DNA of 23,016 bases from SZAS-3 sp964386785 (GCA_964386785.1 CAYLUD010000027.1:1-23016), one strand, 5' to 3'. Counted from the first letter of the stretch, positions 14,888-22,921 are shown. Notes: generated from the sequence alone by a model not told the origin. Translations and numbers: made by a program.

Positions 14888-15643
14888 CTAAAACCTAGAT
14901 AATAAGGAAATACGTCCCCCAAGTAGGATAAATTTTGTATCCAAGAAGTTATAAGGAAACCCTTCTCTTCCTCCAAAATGGCGATATTCTAAGAAAGGGG
15001 TCATTCCAGCAGAAAGATAGAAATGGGCGCGCTGGACTCGGTACCAGCAAGGCACTTCCCATCGTAACTGGCTCTCATTTGTCATCTGTAATGTAGACTC
15101 CGGTCTGTAAGGATCGTTTTGAATGGTCGACTCCCCACGCAGCATCGCCATGATTTTAAAGTTAAAGCCCACACCAAATAGGGGGGTTAAATAGGTGCCT
15201 GATAAAAAACCAATTGGTACATAGCTGATTTTCTCTTGAAACAGAATAGGAAGATGGACTTGTTTAGAAAAATCATGCGTCTCTTTAAATTTTCCATATC
15301 CTGCAAAAAAAGAAAAAAATGCATTCCTTTGATCTCGACCTAATGTCCACCCGATACGACATTCACCAATTTGATCGGAAAGATTCGATGCTAGTGTGCG
15401 TCCTGCTCCAGTATGCCCTAACAAAGAGGCAGTTCCTAAAAAATAATCGACTCCACCATACCAGGAAGAACGTTGAATACGATCATAAGAAAAACGCATT
15501 CCATTCAAATAACCCTCTTGTTGTGTCCCACCATCACGCATACGTTTGATATGAGATAATTCTGCACCAGCAGAAAAAAAATGACCTTCTTGCGCATACA
15601 ACACGGAAGAAAGGAAAAAAAAGAATACCAATACAGATCGCAT
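14888..15643 (-). CDS. Predicted outer-membrane beta-barrel protein, unknown
   Basis: I choose ATG 15643, not the longer frame from 15715, because it yields a clean signal peptide: MRSVLVFFFFLSSVLYA, with likely cleavage before QEGHFF. The mature part is about 234 residues, without long hydrophobic helices but with many short alternating strands rich in Tyr, Phe and Gly (for example FFSFFAGYGKF, TPLFGVGFNFKIMAML, FYLSAGMTPFLEYRHF). It ends in FILLGGRISLLSRF, a terminal-phenylalanine strand typical of proteins inserted by the BAM complex. The size would suit an 8-12-stranded barrel. The family is not recognised. It is convergent with the small membrane protein and divergent from the secreted protein at 15741. 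Confidence 0.72.
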   Translation of the reverse strand: MRSVLVFFFFLSSVLYAQEGHFFSAGAELSHIKRMRDGGTQQEGYLNGMRFSYDRIQRSSWYGGVDYFLGTASLLGHTGAGRTLASNLSDQIGECRIGWTLGRDQRNAFFSFFAGYGKFKETHDFSKQVHLPILFQEKISYVPIGFLSGTYLTPLFGVGFNFKIMAMLRGESTIQNDPYRPESTLQMTNESQLRWEVPCWYRVQRAHFYLSAGMTPFLEYRHFGGREGFPYNFLDTKFILLGGRISLLSRF

Positions 15644-15686
15644 CACTATAGGCCAATCTAACAACTCTCTTTTTTTCTTGATAGGA

Positions 15687-15715
15687 TTGTAAAAAAAAAC
15701 ATGTAACCTTATCAT
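15687..15715 (+). promoter_or_regulatory. Promoter of the secreted-protein gene
   Basis: TTGTAA (15687-15692) and TATCAT (15710-15715) are 17 bases apart, matching 4/6 and 5/6 of the housekeeping consensus, with a run of A in the spacer. The start point would fall near 15722, leaving a leader of about 20 bases that contains AGGAGG (15730-15735). Confidence 0.55.
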
Positions 15716-15740
15716 AATCTTAAAATTTTAGGAGGTTCTC

Positions 15741-16433
15741 GTGGTTGCCGTATTCGTTCGTTCGCTTTGCTTCTCGATGTGTGTCTGTTTTGCCCTATCT
15801 GCATATCAGAGAGGTCTCGAACCATCCTTGTGTAATAGGCAAGAGCATCAGTTTTTGTCTTCAGCTCGACAACATCAGAGGGAAGGATTGCTCTTTCGAT
15901 TCCATATGGACAGCCCCGTGCCTATTCCTGAAGGTGGTCGTAACTATTATGCGACGTTGACACCTGGTGAAACAGGGGATCTCCGATATGTGATTTCTAC
16001 TTTAGCCGATCGATCCATCGTCGGTATCGCGATGGCAAGGGGAGATTTACAAGCAGCAGGCGATCGATTGGCTCACGTGCATCCTCTTCGCTTTCTACTT
16101 GTCATCTTTCTCGATGAGCAAATGAAAGTCTCCGTAAGAAATATTCGAGACAAAATCTGGATTTGGCAGCAATTAGTTGCTAGCGTAAAAACAAATTTTG
16201 AAAAAGAATTGTCGGTACATAATATTTTGCCTGCTCATATCGACGATTTTTGCAATATACTGGGCGTGCATAAAACACAACTAGAGATGATCATCTCTCA
16301 ACGCCATTGGGAAGGACTTTTAGAATTGCTGATTAAACAGGTTCCAAGAACAGGCGATTACGATCGCTATGATATGCGCCAAGGATCTCTTGCTCGACGA
16401 GATGCAGCTGGCATGATGGGAAGGTCATTCTAA
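15741..16433 (+). CDS. Predicted secreted protein of unknown function (CT734-like position)
   Basis: The start is GTG 15741 with a textbook AGGAGG five bases upstream. The first 21 residues form a signal-peptide-like segment with Arg8 and a Cys-rich hydrophobic core (SLCFSMCVCFALSA). Three cysteines lie there, but none sits in a convincing lipobox. The remaining 205 or so residues look alpha-helical, with an amphipathic middle (LRFLLVIFLDEQMKVSVRNI) and a Gly/Arg/Asp-rich tail ending in Phe. No catalytic motif is visible. In C. trachomatis, as I recall, a small hypothetical lipoprotein (CT734) precedes the same symporter; this may be its counterpart, but no alignment was possible. Confidence 0.75.
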   Translation: MVAVFVRSLCFSMCVCFALSAYQRGLEPSLCNRQEHQFLSSARQHQREGLLFRFHMDSPVPIPEGGRNYYATLTPGETGDLRYVISTLADRSIVGIAMARGDLQAAGDRLAHVHPLRFLLVIFLDEQMKVSVRNIRDKIWIWQQLVASVKTNFEKELSVHNILPAHIDDFCNILGVHKTQLEMIISQRHWEGLLELLIKQVPRTGDYDRYDMRQGSLARRDAAGMMGRSF

Positions 16434-16592
16434 TCGTGAGCCTTTAACAAGCCATGGTTACTTGTTCCATTGTGCATGAGATGCTCCAAGTTCAATGTAC
16501 GTGTAATGGACCATCAAAATAAGAGTAAATAGTACGTGGATGGGCATTGTTTTGTCCTGTTGCAACAGCATAGTCTTCTGGGCTTGTATTGC

Positions 16593-16611
16593 CAATTAGG
16601 GGCTGTAATTG
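16593..16611. repeat. Short palindrome upstream of the symporter gene
   Basis: CAATTA (16593-16598) and TAATTG (16606-16611) are inverted repeats around a 7-base GC-rich centre, 36 bases before the symporter ATG. This could be an operator or a small hairpin. The rest of the 16434-16646 gap shows a 6-bp hairpin (16446-16466) and no clear promoter. Confidence 0.25.
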
Positions 16612-16646
16612 CCTTTAACCGACGCTTATTATAAACTTAACTCCTT

Positions 16647-18068
16647 ATGATTGGATCATTTCGAGCCTGGTGTTATGCAACTTTAGGCTTTGTAGTTATT
16701 GGTGGATTAGGGACCGTATTGAGCTTGGGGTCCGCATGGTTTGCTCCGCTACTCAGCTGGTTGACGCTGGCTGTTGTATTTCCTATGGTGTTAGGCTTAG
16801 CAATCTGGTTATCCATTCGACTTCGATTCCTTCAGTTTCGTGGTTTTTTTGCTGGTCTACGCCTCCTGATCGGGTCTTCTGAAACAGGGGGGAATCGCTT
16901 TTCGCAAGCGCAGGCCCTAGCAGCCATTCTAGCAGGTAATTGTGGCACAGGAAATATTTCTGGCATGGCTGTTGCCCTCACTACAGGGGGCCCTGGTGCA
17001 CTGGTGTGGATGTGGATTGCAGCGTACTTTGGCTCTATTGTGCAATACGCAAGTTGCGTGTTGGGTAGTAAGTACCGACAACCCAATGGGCGTGGAGAAT
17101 GGGTGTCAGGACCCATGTATTACTTATCCCAAGGACTTAAAAAGCCCAAGCTTGCCATTGCATTTAGTATCGCTGTAATCTTCGCTGCTGCCGGGATGGG
17201 AGGCGCTCAGGTCAACTCTATTATTCTAGCATTGCAACCGATTGGGTGTCCGTCTGCACTCACTGTCATGCTGCTCATGATTGCCACGGGAGCCGTGATT
17301 TTAGGTGGTGCCAAGAGGCTTGCTCGAGTCTCATCGACCCTTGTACCCCTCATGGCAACCCTATATCTAGGCTCTGCATTTTGCATCTTGGGCTTTCATA
17401 TTCGCGAACTACCTGCTGTCATGTACCAACTTCTCGAAGCGGCTCTCTCTCCGCATGCCCTATTTGGAGGTACTCTAGGATATTCATGCATGCACATAAT
17501 CACGACAGGATTTGGGAGAGCTTTATTTGCGACGGATGTCGGCACGGGATATATACCAATTCTCCAGGGAGGGGCCCGTAGTCGTCACCCTGTCATAGAA
17601 GGGTATGTTTCATTTATCGCCCCTTTTATGGTGATGATCGTCTGCACCACGACAGCTTTGGTTCTGTTAGTAACGGGAGCCTCACAGACTGCTTTCCAAA
17701 GTACCGCCATGGTCCTCTACGCATTCCAAGCTAGTTTAGGCGCTGGATTAGGCAAAATGATCGTTGCGTTATCGATCTTGCTGTTTGGGTATACCACCCT
17801 CATCGCTTGGGGTCTCTGTTTAGAGCGCGCATATGCATATGTATGTAGCGGTACAGATCGACGGGTATGCTTGATTGCATTTATCTGTTTGATCCCTATG
17901 AGCTCAGTGCTATCCGTACAGAGCGTGTGGCTACTGGCTGACCTCACATTGGCAGTGATGACGGTACTGAATTTGATAGGCATAGCGGGCCTAGCTAGAG
18001 AAGTTGTTATAGAGACCCATTCTTATGACAAACTAGTTACCAAACCAGCAATCGGTGCTCTTAGATAA
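16647..18068 (+). CDS. Sodium:alanine/glycine symporter, AGCS family
   Basis: Members of this family import alanine or glycine with sodium across the inner membrane. The 473 residues contain about eleven hydrophobic helices. The diagnostic segment is at about residues 98-128: GNCGTGNISGMAVALTTGGPGALVWMW, corresponding to the family's GxGNIxGVAxAxxxGGPGAxFWMW. The next motif, GSKYRQPNGRGEWVSGPMYYLSQGL, is also typical, as is FGRALFATDVGTGYIP further on. The ATG at 16647 has almost no Shine-Dalgarno site. Position before the SET/YycJ/FtsK group matches dagA (CT735) in Chlamydia from memory. Substrate preference between D- or L-alanine and glycine cannot be told. Confidence 0.93.
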   Translation: MIGSFRAWCYATLGFVVIGGLGTVLSLGSAWFAPLLSWLTLAVVFPMVLGLAIWLSIRLRFLQFRGFFAGLRLLIGSSETGGNRFSQAQALAAILAGNCGTGNISGMAVALTTGGPGALVWMWIAAYFGSIVQYASCVLGSKYRQPNGRGEWVSGPMYYLSQGLKKPKLAIAFSIAVIFAAAGMGGAQVNSIILALQPIGCPSALTVMLLMIATGAVILGGAKRLARVSSTLVPLMATLYLGSAFCILGFHIRELPAVMYQLLEAALSPHALFGGTLGYSCMHIITTGFGRALFATDVGTGYIPILQGGARSRHPVIEGYVSFIAPFMVMIVCTTTALVLLVTGASQTAFQSTAMVLYAFQASLGAGLGKMIVALSILLFGYTTLIAWGLCLERAYAYVCSGTDRRVCLIAFICLIPMSSVLSVQSVWLLADLTLAVMTVLNLIGIAGLAREVVIETHSYDKLVTKPAIGALR

Positions 18069-18112
18069 CAATATCAATGAGCAACTCAAGATACTTATTT
18101 TGTGCACCCAGA

Positions 18113-18133
18113 ATGTTGTTATGCCCACAACAT
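18113..18133. terminator. Hairpin between convergent genes
   Basis: A perfect 7-bp stem (18113-18119 with 18127-18133) with a 7-nt loop lies in the 75-base gap between the symporter and the SET-domain gene, which converge here. No T run follows on either strand, so a role as a bidirectional terminator is only possible. Confidence 0.3.
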
Positions 18134-18143
18134 CAAGCTCCAT

Positions 18144-18761
18144 TCAGTGTTCAGGGGGAGCACGGGGTTTCCAATAATCGACCCCATAATCGTATCGTAG
18201 CTCTTCTTCGGGTTGCACCTTACGTAACGTACGTAATATGATATGAAATAATCCTTCATAAAACACCGCTACAGCTTCTACATTCGGTTGAAAGGAGTGG
18301 TTCATAAAACGAGTCAGATTTCCCCGTTTTTCACTATCGATCGTATAGGGTTTCCAAGAAATCCAAGCACGGGGATACACAAAACAATAATCATTGATAT
18401 CGCGAGCATGAATCGCCCTACGACGCACAACACCACTATATTCTCCAATACACTCCCAAGCTTGCAAAGAACGACTGGCAAATAGACCATATCCGATAGA
18501 GGGGCTCACCCATCGTAAATAAAAAGGAGATGCAGGAGGGGTAGGCCCTAACCATAGGTGGTGTAACTGGCCTAGCCAAAGAGAAAGTGAAGGAATCATG
18601 TTTTGGCGATAGGCAAGAGCACATTTTTTGCGAATCCACCTCTCTGTTGCATATTGATCAAAGGTGATAGAAGGAAGAAATTGAAAATCAAAAACCTGTT
18701 CTAATTGCCTTGCGGAGTACGTAGAGGCCGGACCTGTCTCACTATGAGAAACGTTAAACAT
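18144..18761 (-). CDS. SET-domain protein methyltransferase, NUE-like
   Basis: SET domains transfer methyl groups from S-adenosylmethionine to lysine. The 205-residue protein carries all core motifs: GYG at 90-92 (SIGYGLFASRSL), the ECIGEYSGVV strand at 103-112, RFMNHSFQPN at 151-160 (the AdoMet and catalytic knot), and EELRYDYG at 186-193 with the catalytic-type tyrosine. The post-SET cysteines of eukaryotic enzymes are missing. I start at ATG 18761, which overlaps the upstream TGA as TGATG; the longer frame from 18869 would run through the neighbouring gene. The C. trachomatis homologue CT737 (NUE) is reported as a type III secreted histone methyltransferase; assigning secretion or histone targets here is inference. 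Confidence 0.88.
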   Translation of the reverse strand: MFNVSHSETGPASTYSARQLEQVFDFQFLPSITFDQYATERWIRKKCALAYRQNMIPSLSLWLGQLHHLWLGPTPPASPFYLRWVSPSIGYGLFASRSLQAWECIGEYSGVVRRRAIHARDINDYCFVYPRAWISWKPYTIDSEKRGNLTRFMNHSFQPNVEAVAVFYEGLFHIILRTLRKVQPEEELRYDYGVDYWKPRAPPEH

Positions 18762-19525
18762 CAGAATACCAGCTCTTGACTCCTTGCGTGCTGCAAAGCA
18801 AGCTGCAGCGGCAGCGAGGTGCCTACCCGCTGCCGCACCCGTTGCATAGCATGACAAGGTGTATTGCATTCTTCCGATAAATGGGCTAGATAGACCTGCT
18901 CCAATTGGGGATGTAGGATGCTGTGCAGTAAATCGGCGCTCGCCTCATTAGATAAATGGCCCTGACGAGATAAGACTCGCTGCTTATAGATGGCGGGACG
19001 CGAACAAGCTTGTACCATCTCAGGCTCATGATTCGCTTCAAGATACAAATAGTGACACTGTTTGAGCGCTTGTCGCATCCAAGAGGTAGGAAATCCTGCA
19101 TCTGTGCAAATGCCCAATGATGTATTTTGCATCTCCATACGGAAACCAACAGGATCCATCGTATCGTGAGGAATCGAAAAAGGATAGACTTCGATATCCT
19201 TCCAACGGAACCGTTCTCCCGTTTCAAAAATTTTAAATGCAGGGCAATATCCTAAAATCGAGCATAATGCACTTGCAGTCTCTGCATTTGCAAAAATAGG
19301 AACTCGATAGCGATTCAAAAGGGATGCAATACCACTCACATGATCCGTATGCTCATGCGATACAAAAACAGCATCAATGTCCGATAGAGCAACCCCAAGT
19401 TCTTGTAGCCGCCCTTCTAATACGCGAACCCCAATCCCGACATCAATCAAAACTTTCGATTCCGCAGATTCTAGAAATAAAGCATTTCCCTTGGATCCAG
19501 ATGCAAGAGGACAAAAACGAGCCAC
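18761..19525 (-). CDS. Metallo-beta-lactamase-fold hydrolase, YycJ/WalJ type
   Basis: The 254-residue protein begins MARFCPLASGSKGN, matching the family's ASGSxGN opening. The metal-binding motif HEHTDH is at 57-62; further ligands are likely His120 (SIPHDTMDP), Asp142 (ICTDAG) and His215 (LAHLSEECN), with GHLSNEAS at 189-196. Start GTG 19525 is chosen because GGAGG stands nine bases upstream and the family N-terminus begins there; the longer frame from 19627 would overlap ftsK. YycJ enzymes are dinuclear metal nucleases or hydrolases linked to DNA repair or cell-wall control; the substrate here is unknown. Its stop is fused to the start of the SET gene, and ftsK ends 34 bases upstream. Confidence 0.9.
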   Translation of the reverse strand: MARFCPLASGSKGNALFLESAESKVLIDVGIGVRVLEGRLQELGVALSDIDAVFVSHEHTDHVSGIASLLNRYRVPIFANAETASALCSILGYCPAFKIFETGERFRWKDIEVYPFSIPHDTMDPVGFRMEMQNTSLGICTDAGFPTSWMRQALKQCHYLYLEANHEPEMVQACSRPAIYKQRVLSRQGHLSNEASADLLHSILHPQLEQVYLAHLSEECNTPCHAMQRVRQRVGTSLPLQLALQHARSQELVF

Positions 19526-19559
19526 TAGAGAGGGCCTCCGAATGCATAATCGAAGTGGA

Positions 19560-21779
19560 TCATGTGTCGTTCTCCCCAGAAGGATAAAAGATTTTTCTTG
19601 GTTTTGCTCCTTCCGCTGGCCCCACAATACCCGCAGCTTCTAACTGATCCATTAAACTAGCTGCGCGAGCATAACCTATTTTAAGTTTCCTCTGTAGGAA
19701 TGTGGTAGAGGCGGTGCCTGTATCGCATACTAACCGCTTCGCCTCGTCAAATAGGCGGTCTTGGCTTTCCACTTCTTCCCCATCACTACCCTCTTCCAGA
19801 AGAGGCTTATAGTGATCGAAATTAGGAATGAGATATTGAGTAGGAGCTTGCTTGCAAATCCAATCAATCACTCGGTGAATATCCTCATCTCGAATATAGG
19901 CACCTTGGACACGCACTAAGGATGAAGTGCCTGGTGGGATAAATAACATATCCCCATTCCCCAACAAAGCCTCCGCGCCATTTTCATCCAAGATGATTTG
20001 CGAGTTGACACGACTCGATACTTTAAATGCAATTCTCGTGGGGAAGTTGGCTTTAATCAGTCCAGTTAATACCTCACGAGAAGGCCTTTGAGTCGCTAAA
20101 ATGAGATGAATGCCCACAGCTCGAGCCATCTGGGCCAACCGTGCAATCGGAGTTTCCATATCACTCGAAGAGACCATCATTAGGTCCGCTAACTCATCAA
20201 TAATCACGACAATATAGGGGAGATGGTTTGGTACCTCTCCATCGATCATCTCTTCCTCTTGTACTCGCGTGCGACCATTAAATCCCAAAATATTTCGAAT
20301 GCCCAGTTTGCGAAAGAGTTCGTAACGGCGCTCCATCTCCTTCACTAACCACTGTAGAGCAGCCAACGCACCACCGGGTTCTGTAATCACCGGAGCTAGC
20401 ATATGAGGTAACCTTGAGTATCCCGTCAGCTCTACCTTCTTCGGATCCACCATAACAAGCTTCACCTCATCAGGACGTGACATCATCAAAATCGACATCA
20501 CCATCGTGTTAATACAGACAGATTTTCCAGATCCTGTAGCTCCCGCTATGATTAAGTGGGGCATCTTGGTGAGGTCTGCAAAGATATCTTCTCCATTTAC
20601 CTTTTTCCCCAATAATAAAGGAATCTGAGCCTTACCACGGTAATTTTCTAATAGCTCTCGAAATCCTACCTCTTGTGGAGTCGGAGAGGGAATTTCAATG
20701 CCAACAGCTGCTTTGCCTGGAATCGGTGCAATAATACGAATCGATTTCGCTTGTAAATTCAGGGCTAAGTCGCTTTCTAAGGCAGTAATTTTTTGTACTT
20801 TGACTCCAAAGGCGGGCTGCACTTCAAAGGAAGCAATAGTGGGGCCTGCATGAATATTGCCTACAGTAGCTTCTAAACCAAAACTAGCTAAGGTTTGTTC
20901 CAGGATTTGAGCCTGCTTTTTCAGTCCATCTTTGAGAAAACTTTGATCCTCCACCTTTGCTTTTGTCAGTAAAGGGGCATTTGGTAGTTGATAACCACTT
21001 AAGGATTCAGGAGGAGGTAAAGAAACAGTTTTTTCTTCTAATGCGGCCGATGGCAAGTGAATCTGTGGCACTTTACTTTGTTTTTTAGGGGGAGGGGGGG
21101 CCCAAGGCTCCTCTTCCTTAGGTGCGAGTGTCTCCGTAGCTGGAACCAAGGCAGGTATTTTTGTCCGCCATTGTATATTGAGTCCTCGGATCGCTTCCCA
21201 CCCTAGCTGTACCCAACGACCCCAGGGTAAAGGGAATAAAAAAGCCCCAGTTACACTCATCCCCAAAAGGCTTAAACAGAGTGAGCCAAAAGGACCTAAT
21301 AAAGATTTGATTTGAATCCATTTGCCTAAATAAAGATGGTCCATCGGCACGCCACCCAGGTAGTAACGAATATGAAAAGGATCATTGGCGTCAGGATAAC
21401 AATTGACATAGACGAGGCGACCGAAAGCTTGTCCCGCTTTAGGAGAGCTATGAGCAACCAAGGTCAAAAAAAGAGAACAAGAAAGAAGAAAAACAAAAAA
21501 TAGGAAGTGGTATTTCCAAGAAACAGGTCGGCGTTGCCAGCATAAATAGGCTTGCCACGCTGCATAGAGAGGAAGGAGAAATGCTGTGCAACCCCATAGG
21601 TATAATACAAGCCAACTCACCAAAAATCCGGAATAACCTAAGTGATTCGTAAGAGGACTGAGTCGGTCATAGGAAACCAGACCTGCAGCCAATAAGATGG
21701 CGATGAGTCCCCAAAGGAACGATCGAAGTCTGGGAGAACTCTCTTTTGATGGAATACGTGTGCTGCTCTTTTTGCCCAT
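19560..21779 (-). CDS. ftsK: DNA translocase FtsK/SpoIIIE
   Basis: FtsK pumps chromosome ends across the division septum and activates dimer resolution. The 739 residues start at ATG 21779 (GGGA upstream); a longer frame reaching 21860 is rejected because it enters the tRNA gene. Four membrane helices lie at about 20-36, 50-72, 91-109 and 162-184. A short Pro/Lys/Glu linker (210-260) replaces the very long E. coli linker. The motor has GATGSGKS (413-420), DPKKVELTGYSRLPHML, and Walker B IVVIIDELADLM (523-534), then ATQRPSREVLTG. A C-terminal winged-helix gamma domain is at about 675-735. Whether it divides cells in a chlamydial (FtsZ-less) setting is a known puzzle of the group. Confidence 0.97.
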   Translation of the reverse strand: MGKKSSTRIPSKESSPRLRSFLWGLIAILLAAGLVSYDRLSPLTNHLGYSGFLVSWLVLYLWGCTAFLLPLYAAWQAYLCWQRRPVSWKYHFLFFVFLLSCSLFLTLVAHSSPKAGQAFGRLVYVNCYPDANDPFHIRYYLGGVPMDHLYLGKWIQIKSLLGPFGSLCLSLLGMSVTGAFLFPLPWGRWVQLGWEAIRGLNIQWRTKIPALVPATETLAPKEEEPWAPPPPKKQSKVPQIHLPSAALEEKTVSLPPPESLSGYQLPNAPLLTKAKVEDQSFLKDGLKKQAQILEQTLASFGLEATVGNIHAGPTIASFEVQPAFGVKVQKITALESDLALNLQAKSIRIIAPIPGKAAVGIEIPSPTPQEVGFRELLENYRGKAQIPLLLGKKVNGEDIFADLTKMPHLIIAGATGSGKSVCINTMVMSILMMSRPDEVKLVMVDPKKVELTGYSRLPHMLAPVITEPGGALAALQWLVKEMERRYELFRKLGIRNILGFNGRTRVQEEEMIDGEVPNHLPYIVVIIDELADLMMVSSSDMETPIARLAQMARAVGIHLILATQRPSREVLTGLIKANFPTRIAFKVSSRVNSQIILDENGAEALLGNGDMLFIPPGTSSLVRVQGAYIRDEDIHRVIDWICKQAPTQYLIPNFDHYKPLLEEGSDGEEVESQDRLFDEAKRLVCDTGTASTTFLQRKLKIGYARAASLMDQLEAAGIVGPAEGAKPRKIFYPSGENDT

Positions 21780-21820
21780 GTCCCTGTTGTACTGTCTCGT
21801 AGAAAAAAAAGCAAAAAATG

Positions 21821-21895
<75 letters not shown>

Positions 21896-21909
21896 GTATA
21901 AAGGGGTGC

Positions 21910-21939
21910 ATTCTCCCTTTCCTTCCTCTTTTCTGTCAA
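21910..21939 (-). promoter_or_regulatory. Promoter of tRNA-His
   Basis: On the minus strand a perfect TTGACA (21934-21939) is followed after 18 purine-rich bases by GAGAAT (21910-21915, 4/6). The start point would be a few bases before the mature 5' end at 21895. No hairpin terminator separates the tRNA from ftsK, only two T runs (21813-21818 and 21803-21810), so ftsK may also be read from here. Confidence 0.55.
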
Positions 21940-22222
21940 GACTCGGCTTATGTGCTCAGTTGCTCTAGCGATTTATTTTTTTTATGCCTTTTCAACTTCG
22001 AAGTGCGAAAACAGCAGTCTTTTGATATGTGCTCCTTGATCAGGTAAAGAATATCTCACAAATAGAACATAGTCTCCACAGGTCTCTAAGGAATTTTTTC
22101 ATCAATCTCTTGTCAGGATTAATTGCGTATCAACTCAAAGACAAGAAACCTTCAATCCACTGAATCCACAGTATGCTCAATTATTGATGGTTGTTTGAAA
22201 ACGCGAAACTCAGTCTTCTGGG
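21940..22222. other. Gap between tRNA-His and the Inc-like gene
   Basis: No credible gene is seen. The + strand has a weak promoter-like pair (TTGATA at 22022-22027 and AAGAAT at 22047-22052, 19 bases apart). An inverted repeat CTTGTC/GACAAG lies near 22118-22145. No copy of the tRNA 3' end, which would mark an integration site, was found by eye. Confidence 0.3.
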
Positions 22223-22235
22223 TTATTTTTTTTTT
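22207..22235 (+). terminator. Terminator-shaped hairpin plus ten T on the + strand
   Basis: AACTCAG (22207-22213) and CTGGGTT (22218-22224) pair over seven positions with one G-U and a 4-nt loop, followed after one base by ten T (22226-22235). On the minus strand the G-U becomes an A-C mismatch, so the hairpin is oriented for + transcription. The T run is also the lysine codons and stop of the minus-strand gene, so it may be coincidental. Confidence 0.35.
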
Positions 22236-22921
22236 GGTATTGTGTGCCCGAAAAATGGATTCCCAAAGTAGGGCTCGTTAATAAGAGCGTTGATAAAATC
22301 ATTTTGGTCGTTGAACTCGAGTGTTTTCAGCTTATTGATTCTATCGTACTCTGTTTTCAGCGTACTTTGATCGGTAATACCTAACCATTTATTGCTGTAA
22401 TTCTTAGCATCATTATTATGCCGGTTTTTTTGCAGAAAATCGATACTTGCCTGGTTTTTGCGTTTGTTGTGTTCCTCCTGCAGCAGGTTAAACTCGGTGT
22501 CAAATTTTTTTTCTTTGGTTTTACGCTCCTCTTCTAATCTCTGAACCAATCGTTCACCCAGAGGCACAGATACGCCAAACCATTGAATTTTGTGGACGCG
22601 GTCAGAATACAATATTTTTCCTGCAGCATATATCGTAATGGAGGTAGCTCCTACGGCTAGCATAGTATACTGAACAGCAGCCGGCACTCTGTCAGCCCAA
22701 GCACCAAAGTCAGCGTGTTTGTCAATAAAAGCACCCATATGATGAGGAGCAAATGCCATAACAGCTCCTCCTACGCCAATTAAAGCGCCAGCTCCTAAAA
22801 GCAGTAGAGCCTTAGTCGACCATTTAGGTTTTGCATCTGGAGTAACAGCAACGGGGTCTTTATCAATCTGTATAGAACGATGCCAATTGTGTGACATCTG
22901 TGAATGGTCAGTCATAATCAT
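22223..22921 (-). CDS. Two-helix membrane protein with coiled coil, Inc-like candidate
   Basis: No family is recognised. The 232-residue product has a hydrophilic N-terminus without signal peptide, two hydrophobic helices (about 38-58, Gly/Ala/Leu-rich, and 83-105), and a 24-residue loop between them. A strongly charged region at 122-165 (RLVQRLEEERKTKEKK and onward) is predicted coiled coil. The C-terminus is Asn/Asp/Lys-rich and ends PKKK. Such layout, with both ends on the same side, resembles chlamydial inclusion-membrane (Inc) proteins, although Inc loops are usually shorter. Start choice is open: ATG 22921, 22915 or 22897; none has a Shine-Dalgarno site. The tail seems ordinary in composition, but the flanks are much richer in A and T than neighbouring DNA. 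Confidence 0.75.
   Translation of the reverse strand: MIMTDHSQMSHNWHRSIQIDKDPVAVTPDAKPKWSTKALLLLGAGALIGVGGAVMAFAPHHMGAFIDKHADFGAWADRVPAAVQYTMLAVGATSITIYAAGKILYSDRVHKIQWFGVSVPLGERLVQRLEEERKTKEKKFDTEFNLLQEEHNKRKNQASIDFLQKNRHNNDAKNYSNKWLGITDQSTLKTEYDRINKLKTLEFNDQNDFINALINEPYFGNPFFGHTIPKKK

Noticed and set aside
15644..15715. Extended N-terminus of the beta-barrel protein
   Set aside because: It would place 24 charged residues ahead of a clean signal peptide and has no ribosome-binding site.
18762..18869. Longer SET protein starting at 18869
   Set aside because: It would overlap the hydrolase gene by 109 bases; its added Ala-rich sequence is a frame shadow, and the TGATG junction explains the start.
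19526..19627. Longer metallo-beta-lactamase-fold protein starting at 19627
   Set aside because: It overlaps the ftsK end, and family members begin at the ASGSxGN region; GTG 19525 has GGAGG upstream.
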